64,000 nt of DNA from Archegozetes longisetosus (taxonomy: Eukaryota > Arthropoda > Arachnida > Sarcoptiformes > Trhypochthoniidae), in NCBI GenBank assembly GCA_018873245.2, contig JAEMBT020000006.1:8019855-8083854 (forward strand). Reading direction: 5' to 3'. The notes under the pieces are model-generated. The model was not told the DNA's origin. It saw only the letters and a program-made list of their open reading frames with translations, and did no database searches. The position numbers and the translations under genes are program-made. Shown piece by piece: positions 35,134 to 48,238 of the stretch; position 1 is the first letter of the stretch, and each line of letters starts with the position of its first letter.

Positions 35134-37631
35134 TGTTATAATTAAAGCATTAGGCGACAGATTGCATGCTTTAGGTCGATATTAATAACAAGACTGCGGT
35201 GGCTCTACTTGAAAATCTCTTATCTTTTTAATAGCCGGAGGCTAAGTGACAATCAACCGCAGAAATGATTTCCTGCCGCTTGTTATATTTTTAAAAATTT
35301 CAAACTGCTCGAAGGCATCCTCCCTTCTGTTTAATACTAGTACCTAAGAGTAGAGTATATCGCAAATAGTTTCAAAGCTAACTCCTATCTTGTTATTTCA
35401 ATTTGGATGCAATAGAATTGCTGATGAACGTGATGTCATTTAAGCGCTATATTGACTAGATTTCTATTTAGGAATGGTTGGGCCATTAAGATGGTCAATT
35501 GGTAGCTCTGAACATAGATTGCGTGCACTAATGAGATACTTTAATCAGCAACCGATTCAGTATGCGTAATTGAATGCGTCACTATATGTGATAACTAATC
35601 TTTATATTAATCTATATTTGTAACAAATATGTTAAATCAATTTGATTAACAGACTTTTAATTGTTCCAACAAACCTTCGTCTTCATACTAACTATTGGTT
35701 GTGAAGGTTATAAAAAATAATAACTATTATTAACTATAATTTATGCACAAACTTCAAAATGATTAGCAGATATCTATTCAATTGATGAATAAGTGTTAAG
35801 AATCAAATTTCTAATCATTGAAAGCCTTAAGTGATGATAAATCAAGTTTTTTCTGCAAATTTCTAACACTTAATTTTGGTTGATGTAAATCAATGTTGTC
35901 GAAGATAAATGTAATCCAGTGTTGAAATTAATTCTATATGTAGGCAACTATTGAGAAGTTGAGAAATTCTCAGCAAATCTGAATCAATATAAACTTAATC
36001 GTAATTTAGACTTATAATTAAATTGTCGCCCCAATCAAAAATGTAAAATATCTACTTTTTTCAAGCTAAATCCTGGGAAAATCTCTCATCAGTAGATGGC
36101 CAATAAGTTCAAAACATCAAGTCAAACAAAATTATAATTAACTTTAACTGTTTTTTCAAACTTAAATCAATTCTCAATACACGCGTATTAATAGGGGGTT
36201 AGGAAAAGCAAAAACCAAACATGTTAAAGGTTTAAATGAGCTTTTGTGGTCTGACAGATACTCTATTAAGCAATCGTAAGGATATTAAATGTTTATGATC
36301 GACAGATTCAACAAATCTATTGAACATCAATTTACAGTATACCGTCTCTACAACTTTGTTTCAATTACCAAGTAATGAAATCGCGTGCAATAGTACAAGT
36401 TTGATCTATTTGGCATCAATAAGAACCTGAGTGGTGAAGCTCATTTGAGTTTAAATTTGAAAAACCAATTTATTTCAATAGTTAAACATACAGGAGAACT
36501 AATCAAATTACTAAATAAGTGTCCTAATTGAACGTTTAATACAAATTGTCAGGAAAACGATATAACTTGAAGAGGAAAAAAGTAGAATTTTGTTCATATA
36601 AAAATTATTAAATCTATATTTTGCAATGTATGCGCGTTTAATCATGTTTTTCATGCTGTATATTGTTGCGAATCACGTTCAATTACATGATTCAAGTTTA
36701 GGTTAATTCTCTTTGCTCACCGTAACTTAACTCAATGTGAACCTCAATTGCAACAATACAAACACCTGTAATTAAGCTTAAATATGTATCAATTCATTCG
36801 ACTAATCAATTCAAATTTATTTACTACAAAATTCATGCTAGTTATCGATCTTTGATTTATATTTATGAATAATACTTACGGTCAATCAGCAAATTAAGTT
36901 AGTTTCTGCGAGCTTATACCTGTGGTTTAATTCATGTTACATAACGATGGCTTCGGTCGGTTTAATCATGTTATTCAGAGTTGTGCATATCAATTTTTCT
37001 TAGCTAAACATTGGAAAAAGCTCTGGCATGGAACGAAATTTATTTTAAATTTAATCTATTGCAAAATTGAGTTGCCCAAACGTTGATATGATTTTTCTTG
37101 TTTGTATAGTTTTTCTCTGAAATTGACGCAATTATAAAGCTGTTGCTAAGATGTTCTCAATAGTAAAGCTCATAGCTATTCATGAACCAATGCTAAGAAC
37201 ATTTTTTATGTTCACATTTTTTAATTCTAGATAAAAATTGTTGAAAACTTTACAAAAATTAATTATTGGGCCTTGAATTTGTTTGATTTTTGAAAACATT
37301 TGATTACGTCATTAATCAGTTGTTAGTCTTGGCGTTAGATTAAGTTGAAAAGTATCGAAAGATTTATTTGTGAGACTTGAAGCAGTAACTACTTATTTAG
37401 TTGAGAAATGGTTGACCATAAAATGTTTATTTCGCTAACTTTGTTCAGCGTAAATGGCATATCAGAGAAAATTGCTTTTCAGTGTTCAATAAGTAGAACA
37501 CTTGCTGTAATATCATAAGCAATCAATTATTTTTAAAAATCAATACTTCTCTATGAAAATAATGGGGAGATTTAGGATCTAATTTGCAAGTTTGTAATGA
37601 AGAATCGAATAATAACAAGTTATAAATAAAA

Positions 37632-37634
<3 letters not shown>

Positions 37635-37667
<33 letters not shown>
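37635..37667. repeat. (GA)n microsatellite
   Basis: About 16 uninterrupted AG units. Confidence 0.95.
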
Positions 37668-37670
<3 letters not shown>

Positions 37671-40032
37671 GTATTGCGATATTTGGCGATATTATATAAA
37701 TTATATCCTTGAAACAACTTTATTAATGGACACATAAAATATTATTATTATTATGGAAAACAGTTTGGGCTGTTTTATTAAAGTGTAATAACAAAACAGA
37801 CCGATCCCTAGTTTGGTAGACAATGCTAATACTAAATCATTGATGGTGCACACGATTAATAGATTTTTTTTCTTCTTGTTTCCGGTTCTAAATTCAATCA
37901 CAATCAAGTGTAAAAGTAATAAAAACGTTAATTAGTTTCCATTTGATTCATTGTATTATATGCGTATATTTTGCAGACAAAGCCTGCAAATGTGCTTATC
38001 TCATAAAATCAAGTTTTTATATAGTAATAAAACTGAGATTATATTACTAAATCTATTTGACTTTTCTTAAAATAAGTCCATTGTTAGAAAATTGTTAGGC
38101 TCGATTTGCAATGATTTGTAACCTAGGCCAAACTTATAAATAATTGTGCACACAACAGATCTTTTACTAGACTTATTTGAAAAGAGTACTTTAATTGTTA
38201 CGAGTCACCAAATTCACTCTTCATTTGCATAAAAGTAGATGAGGTATAATAAAAAATCTTTTTCTTATCAAAAATTACTTCAAATCACGATCAAATATCA
38301 TCAAATATTATCGTAAAACTTATAGTATAATATAATTGAATCTTTTGTTTGGTGTATGTGAAGTGAAATCCCAAAAACTTAAGTTTTCTTAATATTTATA
38401 ATTTCTTTTGTAGTTTGTCAATCATTTTAGAATATTTTCTACATTTTGATCAATTTATTCAATAAAACATTTGCAAAGGAGTCTCGGCAAAATGTGACTA
38501 AAGGTTTGGTATAAGAAATAGTTGAGAGGAATGCTGAAAAGCAGATATCAATAAATTGAATAGAATTATGATGACTAATAAATTAGTGATAGCTTGGCAA
38601 TGTTACTAACGCTTTAAAAGTTAATGCTTGTAATGAAGTGTAAATTCAATTCAATAATCATAAATTTAATTTCTCGGCATCATTCTGATTGTATATCAAT
38701 TTCAACTGAACTTCAGTCCACTCACTCAGTCAGTCAATCATATTTGATTCACAATAAAACTATTGATTAAATCTCAAAAGTGGTTTCACTTGAAAACCTC
38801 CATTTTTAAACGGAATCAAATGACCTTTTATTCAGCTAACAACAATATCTCGAGCAGCAATGAATCTAAACCGAAAAATCAAATACATCGGAAAATAAAA
38901 AATGTAGACAATAAAAGGTTTTTATTAATTGAAATGAAACCTGAAAAGGTGAAATGTTGAGTTTTGTGGGAGAGTTTGAGGAGGACATCAATTTAGAAAG
39001 CTATCGAACATTAGGTTGGTCTCAATTAAACTGAACAACTATTTGATTGATAAGGAGCATAAATGAGTTATTTAACAATATAATATGTAAATGTTGAATG
39101 AAAAGGCCTAATAAAGTGTTGAATAGAGACCGTAAACCTGATGCAAAAGTATTTCCTGGAGCTAATAAAAGTATTCAAATTGAAGATGAACATTGATAAT
39201 ATGAGTGAGTTAAGATTATAATTACTCGTTTAATTGAGTCAAGTAGTACTTTATATTTAAATTAACTCTTTTCATGAAAGGAACACTATTATTGCGATAG
39301 TGATTACTTTAAATCAGAATAATATCAGCAATTTTTGCATAAGTTTTACATAATGTTAGCAATAAGACTATTTTAATGACATCTAAAGATATGACTGAGC
39401 AAGAGATAAGAGATTTTCAAATTAATAGTCTGAATCTGCTAACAGTCATAGTTATAGTTATTAATGATTGCAATAAATATAGTCTAATAAAATTATAATA
39501 GGACTAAATGCCGTTTGACATGTGATTGTTGTAATTATTTGTTATTACGAGCAGAATCCAGTTCTAAACCATAATCAGCTAGATTGTTTGAAAAGATGAA
39601 TTAATAAATGTTTTTTAACTTATGATCAATTTTGATGGTTATTTAATAAAGCAATAAATCTGGTAAGTAGCCAAAGATTAAGCTTCACCCTTTAATTGAA
39701 GAGTGGATTGGCTAAACAGCGAGCAATTTAAATGAAATTGAAAGCAAAGGTATACTTATTGCAAAATGAAATGATTGTAGTGTCGCAATGAAAAATAATA
39801 AGCGGTTATTCGCTAGTACTGGAGAAATGGTTCTCACATTTTGGTTGCTATATTTCATTAATCATTGAAATGGTTGTTTCATTTATCATTCGCAAAATGT
39901 TTATTCAATATACTATACAATTAATTACATACAACATAATTCATGTTTGTTTCGATTGAAACAAAATGATATTTTAAAGTGAGCTAAAAGTTTCATTACT
40001 TTTCTTTTCTTTATAATTAATCACTAAATTCA

Positions 40033-41921
40033 TTATAACTTAGAATTACTATTATATAAACTTTTGCAATAATTAATTTGACGATAAACTCGACCTAATC
40101 GTTGATATAAAATTTTAATATTATGTTCAGGAAGAAAAGGCAAAGATCTATAGGCCTGGTTGTCGAGCACGTAGTGTTGAAACATAGATTTGATCAAATA
40201 AATAAGATTTTGATTTTTGTGTAGATATTCGATAAGTTTAGCAGTTTTTTCACGAAAGACACATAAGGCACTGAGTAGTGAAGAGTGTTGAGGCTCATAT
40301 TTTTTAAGCAAACGGTATCCGTGCAGTAGACCCGACTCATTGTCTATAAACAGTAAAAGTCCTGTCTTTTTCACTTTCAAAAGATTATGAGCAGGATTTT
40401 GCATCATTTCTGGATTCCACTTCTGATTGATCATATTATTTACTATTCTGTCTAAATTAGCGGTCAGATAGTCGAAAACTATTAAGTCAGACCATTGCAC
40501 AAGTTCTATCAGTTCAGTTTGATTTAATGATCCAAGATCTTCAGCTAATGGATGTAAGCGTCTGTTATCACTCCTCAAAAGTTGAGGTATAAAAGCAGGC
40601 ACTAAATCATTGATATATTTAGTTAAGACAACAGGTTTAGAATTCCAACGCGCCAAATGTAACTGTGTTCGGACTCTCTCCCAACGAGAGTCATACCTAT
40701 TGCTGGACGCGGCCTTTACTACAGCTAATGTAGCCGGTGGTAAGTTCGATATGCCTAACACTCGCGCTAAGTAAAAGCTAAAAATATCACCTTGAATTTG
40801 GTCATTGTTTTGACGATGTCTAGCGCATGACATCTGGCCGTCTTCGAACATAATCAGCCTGTTCTGCATACGACCGCATCCTTCAACCATTTTGACTGCA
40901 ATCGAAGAATTAACTAAATGCGACCACTGAATGTCGTCGATTCGGTCGAATCCTTTAGGTGTGAGTTCTTCTAATTGTTTGGACCAATAAATACCATTAG
41001 AAATAATATTTGGAGCCAAATCAAGTTTGTTCTTTGTTGCATTAGTTGCAAAGTCTGTGTTTGGTGTCCCTGCCGCGAGTGAAGGCAACTCAGCCCTCAA
41101 ATGCTTCTGACTCTCTATCTCTTGTTTGACAGACTCCACATGACTTCTTGAAAAAGATGCCTCACTTCTGCTGCGAATACCTTGAATGCCGATACCGGAT
41201 ACCACTCTTTCCTCTTGGTGTCCATTTGACTCACGGGATATTGATATTGATTCAGGCCCTGAAGCTAAATAAAGACTATCTACAGTTGGCACTAAATTTG
41301 TTTTATTTGCAACATTACTAGACGATGAAATAGACCTAAGATTGGAGACTATGTGAGTATTATTCCTGTTCAGACTCTCTATGATCTGGTCGTTTGTTTT
41401 TTGCACAATACCATAGTCTGACAGGGATTTACTTCTAAATTTACGGTCTTTTTCACTGAAACTCACAGATTCAAATCCAATCTGAGAATCTGTAATAGCA
41501 TTTGATGCTGATTTCAGTGCTTGTTCTCCAATCCTAGGATTGCTATCAACATTATTCCCATAGAATATCTTTCTTCATCTTTGTTCAGATCATGTTTCAA
41601 AGTGAGATTCTCAGAAAACTTAGAGATAAAATCGCGTTCGCTTGACTTAATGCTTTCAATCTGAAATTGAGGCGAGTTTACAATCCCCTGGATTTCTATT
41701 CTTTGCTGATCTTTGAGTAAAGCTGGTCGAGGAGTTAGGGATTGATTCGCAGGTGAAAGCTTAAGCGGAACAGCTTGTGGTAATAGAATTCCAACAGTAA
41801 AACCAATTGCTACGAGACAACACATTCGAACCATAGTGAGAAATAATGCCGTAAACTTCATCAGTAAATATCCGACGGCTCTTTTTGGCTCTTTTTCTAA
41901 CACAATAAATACAAATACCAC
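40033..41921 (-). CDS. fj: Four-jointed (Golgi Ser/Thr kinase)
   Basis: Four-jointed is a type II Golgi kinase that phosphorylates cadherin domains of Fat and Dachsous in planar polarity and growth control. This is a single-exon gene of about 629 codons. It has a short cytosolic N-terminus, a signal anchor (FLTMVRMCCLVAIGFTVGI, about residues 27-46), a Ser/Asn-rich stem and a complete luminal kinase domain. Kinase blocks include NGIYWSKQLEELTPKGFD, MVEGCGRMQNRL, FEDGQMSCARHR, NNDQIQGDIFSFYLARVL, QWSDLIVFDYLTANLDRIVN, PAHNLLKVKKTGLLLFIDNE and SGLLHGYRLLKKYEPQHS. NLDR contains the catalytic Asp and DNES the metal-binding Asp. The frame breaks once in the stem, between about 41510 and 41580, and one extra base restores 1890 nt. 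Fly and human orthologues are also intronless, and no usable splice pair spans the break. Confidence 0.93.
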
Positions 41922-42339
41922 TTAAGTTCAAGTCTTATTTTCACTGTCCATCGCACACATAAAAACATGTGATTTATCAGACTTTCAGATCACTTGATTA
42001 GACTTTTGGGAGCAGAGGAATAGGAGATCGCACTTGAAATATCTGTAATCAATCTGAAATACTTTAACACATGGTATGTTTAGTTGCCATTATGCTTAGC
42101 TACCATTATCTATAGATGGAAAACAGCACTTAAAGCGTTGTTTAATTTTATAATCGAAGGGAGTATCACATTTTCCAGTCAGATGAAGTCATGTACACAG
42201 ATGCAGTTTCGTCGGTAATAAATGGTAATAAAACATAGTTTAGGCCCAAACCTGCAAACAGTAGCCACTCTTTTCACACCAACACTACTCTTTCCTATGA
42301 AATGACATCTCAGCTCATCGTCAGCTGCGTTTGCTTAAG

Positions 42340-42480
42340 GTATGGGCGAATACAGTGAATACTTAAGAGTCAAAGTCAAAGATGGTTTATTTGTATAAAA
42401 GGTGGGCCTTAGGTCTCTCCTACTTGGCGCAATTCAGTAGTACTGTATGAACGGATGACAGGCTGGCAAATATAGACGAA
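42340..42480 (-). mobile_element. Possible LINE 3' end fragment
   Basis: Read on the minus strand, the sequence runs through gtaggagagacctaaggccc, then acaaataaaccatctttgac and ends in a ttgactttgact repeat. A short conserved-looking 3' tail closing with AATAAA and a small tandem repeat is typical of truncated non-LTR elements (CR1/L2/RTE group). No reverse transcriptase fragment is present, so the family is not established. Confidence 0.35.
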
Positions 42481-43261
42481 TTCTTTAGCAATGCCTGTTT
42501 GACTACCTTGTCCTTTAGTTTTGGTATTTAACTACTCAATCCTCCTCCACCAATCACAGAGTGACGGTCACTGAACCATTCACCAACTCCAACTATTATA
42601 GAGTCTCCAACACACCAATTTCATTAACAACTTTTTCCTTTAAACAATTCCACAAACTTATGTTTACAGACAACTTCAACCGTCCACTTGAACAGCACTG
42701 CTTCGGCCAACGAAGAAGTTTTGAAATTTTTACTGCCGCTATGAATGAGAAACAGTTTTTTGGAGCTTAGCGAAAAGGTTTTTTCTCTTCTCAGATGTAA
42801 TAAATGAAATATATGAACACTTGGGTGGAGTACTTGGCCTCACGTGTGGGTGTTTTAAGCTATGAATACAATGAACGAGTAAATGAATTTCAATCGAATT
42901 ATATATTGTTCGGCCGACAACTCATTATTGCTTGTATACTAAAAATGTAATTGCTTTCTAACTTGTCATTTATACAGTACTGCACACTGAATAGACTCAA
43001 TTTATTCAATTTATTCAAATCTATACTAATTGCACAACACATCCAATTGACAGTTGAGCCAATTTTTGCTCAGCTTCAACACTACTAACCAATGCTTCTA
43101 TTCTTCCCCCTTCAACTAATTATATCTGATTTGAATTTGCGATTATTTTTTAATAGTATTTAGTCAGAAGATTCAAACGATAATTAACACTATAATAAAC
43201 TTGTTTGAAAAAAGAGATTAGTTTTTTAGAAAAATTCATACCAAAGTTCTTTTCATGAGCC

Positions 43262-43262
<1 letters not shown>

Positions 43263-43301
<39 letters not shown>

Positions 43302-43322
43302 CGTTGTTATTATTATTATTAT
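43263..43322. repeat. (ATT)n microsatellite
   Basis: About 20 ATT units with one interruption (tcgttgtt) near 43301. Confidence 0.95.
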
Positions 43323-44607
43323 GAGGAGAAGTATTTTAGTAATAAATTTTTGCGAAAAATATAATATCAGTTGTATCACAATATTAAAAAATGGCTTAAA
43401 TATTATTTTTGAAAAACAATGAATATATAATGAAGAAGAGTCGTGACGGCTGCTCAAATTTGGCTTTAAAGTGAAGCTTAATGTAAGTTTATACTGTGGG
43501 TTAGATATGAGTGGAGATCACAATAATAACATAATAGCATAATAGCATGATATAAATATTATTTGCACTCGAAGACAAGCCAATTCAAAGCGCTTCAATG
43601 CTATTACTGGCTTCGAGGTGTATTCAACACACACCAAATTATCCAAAATTACAGGTTCACCAGACACAAAATACTATTATTTAACCGCAGATGAATAGCT
43701 CAATTGACAGCCAAATCATTGTGAATCGCCACCACTTCTAATGTTTCTTATCAACTAATTTGACACTCATATTGTTCAACAATATTAAATAAAAGTGTTT
43801 GTTTCTTTTGGTTTATTAAAGAAAACAACTGCAAGTTTAACAAACCATTTTGGACGGTCTGTTGCGGTCACGACAGTGAATATTAGCTGTTTTGGAGCAG
43901 TTTTGCAGGAGTTTGGAGAAGACTAGCAGCAAGTCTCGGCTGTAAGTTCTAGCTGTAGTCGTAGTACATGCAATACACTGTCCAATACTAATACTAAATA
44001 GAAAATTGCCAGCAGTGCTCTACAAGGGGTGATAGCGTAGGGCTGGCAAACTTCTTGTTGGATCACTTGGCAAAAGGCGAAGTACTGTTTCTTATAATAT
44101 GTTCAATACACTACTGGAACCTATACAAGTAATAACAAGCCTCAGTTCAGTTTTGTTACTTTTAAAGTATGCTCAGAGGGAGTGATCATTCCTTTCAAGT
44201 TAAGTATTTTGACTTTGAAAAGCCAACCTAAACGTTTAAAACGAACCTTATTTCAGCTTTCACTGAACATTCACGAACTTGCTTTCATTTAAAAATTTGC
44301 ACAATTTTTTCTTCTCCACTTTCCGCTTAAAAATTGCAAAACTTTGCTTTACTTTTATCTAATTTTCTCTAACTTTTTTTCTAACTTTTTCTCCGAATTA
44401 TTTCTCAATCACCACATTTGTTTTAGTCATTGTTACGCCAAATAGAATTTTTCAAATTGTAGAAATTTTTACTTTTTAATTGCAAACTTTGATTTATTGC
44501 CGGAATTTTTTCAAACCTTTTCTGAATTTCTGAGAAAATCGCTTCGAGTTATTAGCCGACAGAAAAATAAACTGATGTATAGCTTATCTAATGTTTAAGT
44601 TAATGCG

Positions 44608-44610
<3 letters not shown>

Positions 44611-44663
<53 letters not shown>
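44611..44663. repeat. (GA)n microsatellite
   Basis: About 26 uninterrupted AG units. Confidence 0.95.
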
Positions 44664-44665
<2 letters not shown>

Positions 44666-46426
44666 TTGTCAATTATAGAAAGCTGTTCGAGTAATTCTAG
44701 TTTAAAGTTATGAATGAAAGCACTTTTCAAAACATCAATTTATATCTTCTGAATAATCGTTTCGAGATAACAATAGTAAAACAAAAATAATTGACTAGCT
44801 AAACGTTCAATTTATATATAAACTTGAAATCAATTTAAGGAATGAGATTTTAAGTGTTTTTCTTTGAGTGATTATTGTGTTTGAGCTATTAATTTGAGTG
44901 TTTAGTGAATAAAATAGAGCAAAAAATTGATCACAAATTTAGTAAAAAAAATTGAAAAATCAATTTGCATCTAATTGAAAATGAAAAACTAACTCTAATT
45001 TAAGGTGAATAAATTAGATTTAAAGTAAGTATTTAAATGTGATGTCTGGTTTGGTTTGACATATTCCTATGTTGTTAAGAGTTGGCTAATGAGAAGCACA
45101 AAATCATTAGAATAATTAGAGATGCCTAAAGTTAGTATAGGCCGTAATTATAATTTGATAAACACAATTAAAATGAAGCTTAAATTCATGTGAAAAATGA
45201 TACTTGAAGCTAGTTCACACATGCTTGCCTTACAGTAGAGAAGTTGTCTTTTATGATGGATTTACCTGAAGATAAGTACAGAGCCAGCACTTGAAGTGCC
45301 AAATCTCTAAACATTAAATCTTAAAGCCCTCTTTATTGCTTCTGAACAACTGATATGCGACTAATTATATTCCTTTCCCATACGTATCACTTTAAAACTT
45401 GATTTCTGAAATTCAAAATTGACTCCAATTTAAACTAAGTGTTTATGAGTGAGAATATGAGTGTTTATATTCAAAACTAGTCAATCATAATAAGGGCATG
45501 TATTGACTTATTTCCTAAAATATGAAAGTTATCTCATTGAAAACTTGTTTTGGCTTCTTAAATAGGAACACAAACTAATAAACTTGCACCAAAGTAAAGA
45601 CCATTGTAAAAAACTTGTAAAAAGTATAAGCCATCGAACAACTGCTCGACCTTAGAAATAGCTATTCATTGATTGAACTTAACTTTATTTAAGCTTAACA
45701 TCATTTAAACTTAACGTTTAGTTGTACAAATTAACACTATTGCCAGCTATAAACAATTTCAATTTATAACGCCAATAATCATAACCAATGCCTGACGTGT
45801 TTCTTATGTTTAAAGGTTTAAATATGAATGTCATCAAAACTCATTGATTACAAGGGATTAGTTTGTGCTGCACACTATTCAATACAATTTAACGATTAAA
45901 TTACAGAATAGTCTCCTTGTAATACAGGTATGAATAAATTACAAGATTTGCCAAATTTTATAGTGAAACTCAGTTCAGAGCAAACTTGTTTCTTGTCGAA
46001 GAGCACTCAAATACCAAAAATTCAAGTTTTAATGTATACTCTCATAACTTAACACGTTCCACAGTATATAAGATAGAGTTTGCGAATAAATTCATCAAGT
46101 AATAGATTTTAAATCAGTAGTTATTAAAACTTATAAATTAACTGTAGATTTTAAACCCTAAGAATGAGCTTGACTTGAATTTAAATACAGGATCGAAAAT
46201 TTTAATTTTAATTACAATCTATTAAATAACCGAAATTATGACATCATTTTGAAGAATGAAACCTAATATGACTTATCATTTATGCAATTCTGCTAAGTCT
46301 TAACAATTAATAAATTAATACTATCTTTAAAAGGTGAATAAATATCTAAAGTGATAACAGAAGCGAGATTTAAGTCTGAATGTCAAGTAGAAAAAGTTGA
46401 ACAACTTCCATGGTAAAGTATGAACG

Positions 46427-48238
46427 TTAAAGTCCTTCTTCTGTACTTTCATCGAGTGAGTACTTTCTTTGATCGACATTGTTTAGATTATTGTTAATCG
46501 ATTTTTTCTTGTCTGCAACCATTTCTAGCGACACGTCATCTTCGAGGGTTTTGTACTTTATGTCAGAATAAGAATCGATTGATTGTCTGTTCGAAGCATC
46601 TGCCCTTAGAAGAACTGAACGATAATTCAAATAAAAACAGTAGCCAACGATTGCCATGAATAGCATGATACCGGCGATGTGCCAACAAAATATTGCCTGT
46701 CAGTCAAATAGAAATTTTAACTCATTAAATTAAAGCTAACTTTAAAATAATTCAAATTAATTCACAGTTATCAGCATTATCTCTCTATGGCTGTGTTCGT
46801 CAACTCCTTCAGATCCAAGGAATGGTGGGTATAATGTGAATCCAACCTAAAGCAGATGAATGAAGTAAGAGGATCAACTAAGAATTGAATGGACTGCAGC
46901 ATTAAGAAGTTAAGTGACACGTTATAGAATTAGTGAATTAAGATGTTATGCAGCAGTCCATTGAAGTTGGTACGATAACTGACTTGATAAAACCAGGTTC
47001 CCTGCAACAGAGCACAGAGAGTTCGGAAAAATGAAGACAACATATTGTATCTATACTTCCATTCAATCAAGCAAGCAATAGTTGAGACCATCACACCGAC
47101 TATTAACAGAGTGTGAACGTGAATGTCAAGTGGTGTTCTAAATGTGAGACTCATTAATTATCTATCGATTATATTAACACACAGATTGTCATCAAATATA
47201 TGAAACCTTCCGTGAAGATGAAACCAAAATAGAAGAGTTTCGATTCCATTTGCTAGACTCATTGTCATGTAATCAGAACCTTTTGGCAATGGGTAGCCAT
47301 AATGTATCAATAAATCAGTTAAGCCTATTTTAAAAATTGAAAATTTTAATCAAAGTTCTAAATCTGTATCACTTAAGAGATCGTCAACTAAGTCTTGCTA
47401 AATACTGATGCTTACCATTTATTCCAAAAAATAAGAACATTGTTATGTGTTGTGAGTTTCCTATTCATTAATCAATAGATCAGTTGTTCGTATCAAATCA
47501 GTTGCCATTTGAAAGCTTGTCTCAAAATTCGTACTAATTTGAAAATTATCTTAAAACAATAAGTGAAGACTTCAAATCTATTAGAACAGTTTTCAGACTT
47601 TCAAAATGTCCAGCATTTTTATCTCACAGTTTGAGATCAAAGTTCGAACTTTCTCGATCATAATAATAAATGTAAATAAATGAAGCAGTCAAAATAAAAA
47701 GGCAACAATAAGTTTAAACTCTGAGCTTCAATCTTCAGATAAGCGGTTGAGCATTTTGGAGAGTCTGAAAACTTGGTAACTCACAGTTGAGCTCTAATAC
47801 AGATTTGAAACATTTAACTTATTCTCTTCTCACCGAATAGTTTTCAGATTCCGTGAATTTTTGAGATAAGTTTTCATTTACTTATTTTTATGAAAGAAAG
47901 TAATAGTATTTTCACCGATATATACAAACTTTCCGCCTTCAAAAGCAGTAACGAATTCAGCGACAATTCCAATAGAAGCAGCAATAACCTGATTGACCGA
48001 AATGTTTCATACCTTTACAAATTATGTAAAAATTTGTAAATTCAATGCAAAGGATTGAAACCTTCAAATATCCTTCGAATGGTGAATAAGTAGACGTGCA
48101 TTCGTATTCTACATCTCTCTTCGCGAGACCTTTTTTTGCGAGAGCTTTGAAATATCGAGAAAACATCGAATACGTCCACCAAATGCCGAATAGAAGAAAA
48201 AAAGTACCGGGAAGTATATGACCACCAAACGAGCCCAT
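46427..48238 (-). CDS. TMEM45 family multi-pass membrane protein
   Basis: TMEM45 proteins are seven-pass membrane proteins of poorly known function (DUF716). The exons (descending) are 48238-48062, 47988-47916, 47460-47416, 47324-47207, 47137-46984, 46846-46766 and 46696-46427; all junctions are GT-AG and in phase, giving 305 codons (human TMEM45B 275). Conserved blocks run through all exons: GHILPGTFFLLFGIWW, IGIVAEFVTAFEGGKF, NSQHITMFLFFGINGLTDLL, HYGYPLPKGSDY, GIETLLFWFHLHGR, PLDIHVHTLLIVGVMVS, LCALLQGTWFYQVGF, TLYPPFL, HREIMLITAIFCWHI and AGIMLFMA. The His residues in the fourth and fifth exons (FHLHGR, DIHVH) are family hallmarks. The cytosolic tail is Asp/Ser/Lys-rich and ends STEEGL. 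The gene looks intact. Orthology to TMEM45A or B cannot be decided. Confidence 0.94.

Larger units (their letters stand above)
24473..40032. other. About 15.5 kb gene-poor region, possible INSC 5' intron or regulatory domain
   Basis: No complete gene is recognised on either strand. Separate entries cover what it does contain: a MITE at 25.1 kb, a BTB-like exon at 26.7 kb, three hairpin elements at 28.9-31.5 kb, tandem repeats at 29.5, 31.6, 34.4 and 37.6 kb, and a diverged duplication at 34.9-35.1 kb. The rest is AT-rich without long open frames. The INSC start exon is presumably inside or beyond it. Confidence 0.4.
41922..46426. other. Intergenic, four-jointed to TMEM45 (4.5 kb)
   Basis: The right part probably includes the TMEM45 3' UTR and the left part the four-jointed promoter. 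Identified contents are a LINE-like tail (42.37 kb) and two microsatellites. A GC-richer patch at about 43850-43990 ends in a donor-like ctcggct|gtaagt and could be a non-coding exon of an unknown plus-strand transcript. Otherwise nothing was recognised. Confidence 0.35.
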
